Shown: piece after piece, positions 60,434-64,000 of the stretch
How the letters are laid out: the number at the start of each line of letters is the position of its first letter
Numbering within the stretch: the first letter of the stretch is position 1
Assembly: GCA_963715285.1 (NCBI GenBank)
Contig: CAVQRU010000008.1
Span: forward strand, 34,764 to 98,763
From: Sva-07 sp963715285
GTDB lineage: Bacteria; Actinomycetota; Acidimicrobiia; Acidimicrobiales; Ilumatobacteraceae
Reading direction: 5' to 3'
DNA length: 64,000 bases
Position numbers and translations under genes: made by a program
The notes under the pieces: model-generated
Database searches by the model: none
Told to the model about the DNA's origin: nothing
The model's input: the letters and a program-made list of their open reading frames with translations, nothing else

Positions 60434-60649
60434 TCACGCCGCGCGCTTGCGTTGGACGTAGTCCTGGAGATCGTCGATGGTGAGGCGGACGCTGCGGCCG
60501 ATGCGGATTGGTGCGAGTTCGTCGTCCCAGATGAGTTGGTAGATGGTCGATCGACCGACGGCGAGGAGCTCGGCTGCTTGCGGGATCGTGACGAGCAGCG
60601 GCGGCCTCGGTGTGTTGGTGTGTGAGGTGTTGTCCGTGGGTTCGTGCAT
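60434..60649 (-). CDS. Excisionase-family helix-turn-helix protein
   Basis: 71 aa. The HTH_17 fold is visible: LVTIPQAAELLAVGRSTIYQLI, then IRIGRSVRLTIDDLQDYV and a basic end (QRKRAA). Such proteins bend DNA for excision or regulate transfer genes of integrative elements. It lies 55 bp downstream of the relaxase gene on the same strand. No integrase gene lies between it and the neighbouring chromosomal genes. Confidence 0.85.
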   Translation of the reverse strand: MHEPTDNTSHTNTPRPPLLVTIPQAAELLAVGRSTIYQLIWDDELAPIRIGRSVRLTIDDLQDYVQRKRAA

Positions 60650-60704
60650 GTCGGCAATCGTCCGACAGGGACGTCACGGATCACCGCCCGACTCGCTACC
60701 CGGA

Positions 60705-63700
60705 TCACCGTCCGGGTACCTCGATCTCCACGACGGGTACCGGGCGGGTAGCTGGACGCAGGCCGAACTCGACCCAGCCGTCGGGAAGGCACCCGTGCCG
60801 GTCGAGGTGCACCGCCGCAGCGACGATCCGGGTAGCCAGATCGCTGACGCGGGTAGTGCCGAGGCGGCCGTCGTCATGCAGTCGTCGCACCTGTTCGACG
60901 ACCCAGTCGGGCGGGTCGGTCAGCACGTCGTAGCCGACGGTAAGCCGTCGCCGCTCGATGGCGTCGTCGTGGGCACTACCGCCGTATCGGGCGAAGACGT
61001 CGTCGATGCGTTGCGCTCGGCGAGCCTGGCGGAGTTCGAACCGCGCCGCCCGCAGCGCTTTCTCGACAGCGGCCCGTTCGGCGCTCGTCGAGGCACGTGG
61101 CGCGAGTCCGTCGAGCTCGCGGATCGTGGCTTGGGCCTGCCGGACGGGGTCGTTCGCGGCGGCCTCTAGGTCGAGTGTCGCCAGGGTGCGCTGCTCACGT
61201 GCTCGCGGAGGACTTGCGCAGCTCGCCATGGCGTCGAGCACGGCCTGTACTGGGGGAGGGATTGCCGTCGGCGAGTGGGCGAGGGCCGGTTGGGTGTCGA
61301 TCAGCGCGTTGACTTGTTCCAGTTCGACGACGTGGGGCCAGTTGGCGACGATCCAGTCCCGTCGATCTTGCTGAGCGGTGGTCGCATCGACGAGATGCTC
61401 GTGGACTGCTGCAGAGCCGGCGTCGCCGGTGGTGAGATGTTCGATGAGCCCACGGTGGTCGGCAGGTGCGGTGCTCATCAGGGCCTGGAGTTCGGCGCGT
61501 CGATGGTGTATCTCGGTTACCGACAGGCACGTGCGGATGGGCTCTGGTTCGTGCCGGCGGTCGGTCAGCCAGATCCGATCTCGCAGCGTTCGCAGCATCA
61601 GCTCCTGCCATCCCTCGGCTGCTTGCGGGTCGATTGGCCGTGGCCCGAGTCCCGGTGTTGCGGCGTCGATTTCGTGGATGGCTCGGTGATGTGCGATCCG
61701 AGCGACGGAGTCGTCCCACACGGCGGCCGCGGGGCCGTCGGTCGGCCGGGTGCCGAGCCAGTTCGTGAGCCACTCGGGCGGGTCAGCGCGCAATCGGTGA
61801 GCCGCACGCTCGCACGCGAATTTCGCTGCGCGCTGGAAGCGGTCGGCGTCGCCCGGCTCGACACCGTGGGAAGCGAGCGTCGCCGCCCATTCACGTGAAG
61901 CCTGTTCGACGTCGTTCACGATCCGCAGGAGTGTCTCCGCGGCGTCCTCGGTGAGTGCGGTGGTCTCGGGCTGATCGATGACGACGAGCTCATTCCATGC
62001 CATCGTGCGGGTCGCCGAGCGACCCTGATCGTTGACGAACAGGACGTCGCAGGTGCCGTCGGTGTCGTCGAGCGCGATGAGGCGGCCGACGTTGTCGCGG
62101 TCCAGTGCCCGCACGCGGCGGCCGATCTCAGCGTGCTCCCGGAAGGTGACTGCCCGCTCGAGGTCGCTGCGCAGGTCCGCCGGGTCGGTGTGGCCCACGT
62201 ACTCGGCGACCCGCTCGGCGTGGCGCGCCTGCTGTGCTCGTGCGAGCAGCCTGGCGACGGGGACCTCGGTGGCGAGGTCGCTGATGCGTGCCGCCTCCGC
62301 ATCCCGCGCCGACACGAGCTGCTTTACGCCGGAGACGTGGATGCGCTCGATCAGGTCGAGCTCCGGGTCGGGAGCGCGTTCGCCGGGGAGTGGGATGCCG
62401 GTGGTGTGCCGTTCCGCAATGTCGAGTGCCTCGGTGGTGGTTCCGTAGATCCATGCGGACAGCCGGGCGCGTGACATGGCCACGTAGATCGCTTCTCGGT
62501 AGAGGCCGGCCGGGCCGACGACGAGGACGTGATCGCACGTGACGCCCTGGGCGGTGTGGACGGTGGATGCGTAGCCGTAGTCGAGCCACTCTGCTGCGAG
62601 GTAGTCGCGGTCCAGAACGATCTCCTCACCGCTCGTCAGGGTGACGTGTGCGCCGGCGGGGTCGATGTGGGTGAGGTGGCCGCGCATCCCGTTGTCGACC
62701 GCGAAATCGGTCCCGTCGGCGAGGTGTTGGCCTCGGTGGTTGCGGCGCAGGATGACGTGTTCACCGGGTGCGTACGATCGTCCACCAATCGTGATGGCTC
62801 GTTCGAGGTCGAGTTCACCGGTAGCGGCGAGGATCTGTCGGGTGAAGGTGTTCAGTTGGTGCGCTTCGGCGCGGGTGCCGGCGAGCATCAGCGTGGCGCC
62901 GTCCGATCGGAGCGTGTTCCAGTCGGTGATCGCTCGCTGGCGGAGTGCGTGGCGGTCGTCGTCGAGCACGACCCGACCGTGCGCCTGGTAGGCGGCGAAC
63001 GCTGCGGCGATGTTGCCGTGGCGGAGCTGATCGAGGGCCACCTGTTCCCACCCGGCTTGTTGACGCCGGTTGACGGTGAGCTCCGCGATCCGGTCACCGA
63101 GGACGTCGAGCGCAGCACGGAAGCCTCCGCCGGCGGCGACTTCGGGGAGTTGGTGGTGATCACCGACGAGGACCAGCTTGGCCCCGGCCCGTGCCACCTG
63201 ATCCACGACACGGGCAAGGTCACGCACCGCGGCCATGCCGGCCTCATCCACGACGACCACGGTGCCAGCGTCAATGTCACGGTGCTCGACGAGGTGGCGA
63301 GCCAGCGTGGTCGAGTCGATCCCGGCACCGGCTTCGAGCTCGCGGGCGGCCCGTGCCGATGGCGCCAGGCCGACGACGGTGAACCCCACGTCCTCGTAGA
63401 GCGCCCGGATGCTGCCGAGCGTGTGCGTCTTTCCTGTTCCCGCTCGACCGACCAGGACCGAGATCCGATCACCTGAGAAGGCGATCGCGTTCACCGCTGC
63501 CGCCTGATCGTCGCCCAGCGTCGACGCATCGATGGCGGCCTCGACACGTCCGTGTTCGAGCACGCCGACGCCGGCATCGACGCCGCGGGCGAGCTGCTCG
63601 ACCAGTCGCTCCTCGAGTGCGAGCAGTGACCTCGCGGTGTAGGTCCGCACGCGATCGTCGGCGATCACCCGACAATCAGCACCGCTGATCAAGAGGTCGG

Positions 63701-64000
63701 GTGAGTTATCGCCGAGTGGCACAACCGCCGGTGAGGCGAGTGCCCGTTGCACGGTGGCCTCGACGACCTCCACCGATGTCGATGCCGGCAGCGTCGAGGC
63801 CACCGCTCGGGTCAGATCGTGTCGGGTGAACGTCCCGTCGTTGACTGTGACCCGATGATCGAGCAGCCAGTCGAGCCACTCGTCGAATCCGACGACCCGT
63901 GTCGTCACCGACCGGACACCGTGACGCCACGACTCGTGCTCGATCACGAACCCGCCTCCGAGGGCTGCTCGGGATTGCTGAGGCCAGGAGCTGCTCGAAC
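60705..64000 (-). CDS. MobF/TraA-type conjugative relaxase, helicase part (5' end outside the window)
   Basis: The frame is open to the right edge; about 1,100 residues are visible. From the first in-frame GTG (63947) the RecD-like helicase shows Walker A (GRAGTGKT at 167-174), Walker B (VVVVDEAGMA) and later helicase motifs (VHTAQGVTCDHV and YVAMSRARL). Residues continue upstream of that GTG without a stop, so the N-terminal relaxase domain with its His cluster and Tyr lies beyond 64000. In full form the family nicks DNA at oriT and unwinds it for conjugation. The C-terminal half is helical and variable. Confidence 0.88.
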   Translation of the reverse strand, partial: SSSSWPQQSRAALGGGFVIEHESWRHGVRSVTTRVVGFDEWLDWLLDHRVTVNDGTFTRHDLTRAVASTLPASTSVEVVEATVQRALASPAVVPLGDNSPDLLISGADCRVIADDRVRTYTARSLLALEERLVEQLARGVDAGVGVLEHGRVEAAIDASTLGDDQAAAVNAIAFSGDRISVLVGRAGTGKTHTLGSIRALYEDVGFTVVGLAPSARAARELEAGAGIDSTTLARHLVEHRDIDAGTVVVVDEAGMAAVRDLARVVDQVARAGAKLVLVGDHHQLPEVAAGGGFRAALDVLGDRIAELTVNRRQQAGWEQVALDQLRHGNIAAAFAAYQAHGRVVLDDDRHALRQRAITDWNTLRSDGATLMLAGTRAEAHQLNTFTRQILAATGELDLERAITIGGRSYAPGEHVILRRNHRGQHLADGTDFAVDNGMRGHLTHIDPAGAHVTLTSGEEIVLDRDYLAAEWLDYGYASTVHTAQGVTCDHVLVVGPAGLYREAIYVAMSRARLSAWIYGTTTEALDIAERHTTGIPLPGERAPDPELDLIERIHVSGVKQLVSARDAEAARISDLATEVPVARLLARAQQARHAERVAEYVGHTDPADLRSDLERAVTFREHAEIGRRVRALDRDNVGRLIALDDTDGTCDVLFVNDQGRSATRTMAWNELVVIDQPETTALTEDAAETLLRIVNDVEQASREWAATLASHGVEPGDADRFQRAAKFACERAAHRLRADPPEWLTNWLGTRPTDGPAAAVWDDSVARIAHHRAIHEIDAATPGLGPRPIDPQAAEGWQELMLRTLRDRIWLTDRRHEPEPIRTCLSVTEIHHRRAELQALMSTAPADHRGLIEHLTTGDAGSAAVHEHLVDATTAQQDRRDWIVANWPHVVELEQVNALIDTQPALAHSPTAIPPPVQAVLDAMASCASPPRAREQRTLATLDLEAAANDPVRQAQATIRELDGLAPRASTSAERAAVEKALRAARFELRQARRAQRIDDVFARYGGSAHDDAIERRRLTVGYDVLTDPPDWVVEQVRRLHDDGRLGTTRVSDLATRIVAAAVHLDRHGCLPDGWVEFGLRPATRPVPVVEIEVPGR

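Overview
The window is strongly GC-rich and densely coding. Many genes start with GTG or TTG, and many neighbours overlap by ATGA, GTGA or TTGA. It carries several actinobacterial families: CrgA, the PknB/PstP/FhaA/FhaB cell-wall signalling cluster, DUF2510 proteins, a DUF222-HNH nuclease, an F420-type LLM oxidoreductase and a CGNR-type regulator. The host is therefore an actinobacterium. An Ilumatobacter-like member of the Acidimicrobiia is the best guess, but that is inference and not proven here.

Layout, 1-20 kb. A split ABC exporter (1-2.4 kb) is followed by a glycosyltransferase and a CGNR-type regulator on the minus strand and a PQ-loop (SWEET-like) membrane protein. Next come a cold-shock gene with a small partner, a methyltransferase, an ArsR-MMPL exporter pair, and a large adenylate cyclase/ATPase/helical-repeat regulator. 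A minus-strand trio (TrmH methyltransferase, VOC protein, hot-dog thioesterase) faces a plus-strand trio (FAD reductase, class III aminotransferase, MarR). A long-chain acyl-CoA synthetase closes this part.

Layout, 19-35 kb. crgA and a trpG/pabA glutamine amidotransferase are divergent. The minus-strand operon fhaA-fhaB-pstP-rodA-pbpA-pknB follows; it controls elongation and peptidoglycan synthesis by Ser/Thr phosphorylation. tRNA-Leu(CAG) lies upstream of a molybdate modABC operon with a PadR-type regulator. A zinc-ribbon membrane protein, glutamyl-Q tRNA(Asp) synthetase and an L,D-transpeptidase lipoprotein come next.

Layout, 35-59 kb. This part holds a full-length LacZ-type beta-galactosidase, a DUF2510/SPFH/NfeD group, an unusual metallo-beta-lactamase plus Rieske protein, an ABC-2-like transporter, and a DsbB/TlpA-like oxidative folding pair. 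It also has larBC (nickel-pincer cofactor), pheA, an SDR, a low-molecular-weight phosphatase, an amidohydrolase-Rieske oxygenase pair, an HNH nuclease, a YiiX-like hydrolase, adenosine deaminase and an LLM oxidoreductase.

Layout, 59.5-64 kb. This is the edge of a mobile element: a HigBA-type toxin-antitoxin pair with a perfect operator, an excisionase-like HTH protein, and the helicase part of a MobF/TraA relaxase that runs off the window.

The most unusual signals are non-coding repeats. There are four copies of an exactly 38-nt symmetrical palindrome, two copies of a long palindrome sharing a 25-nt core with different but self-complementary flanks, and a pair of exactly 50-nt repeats. A hairpin covers the ribosome-binding site of the cold-shock gene, and several in-frame minisatellites lie in ModA, the phosphatase, a DUF2510 protein and the zinc-ribbon protein.
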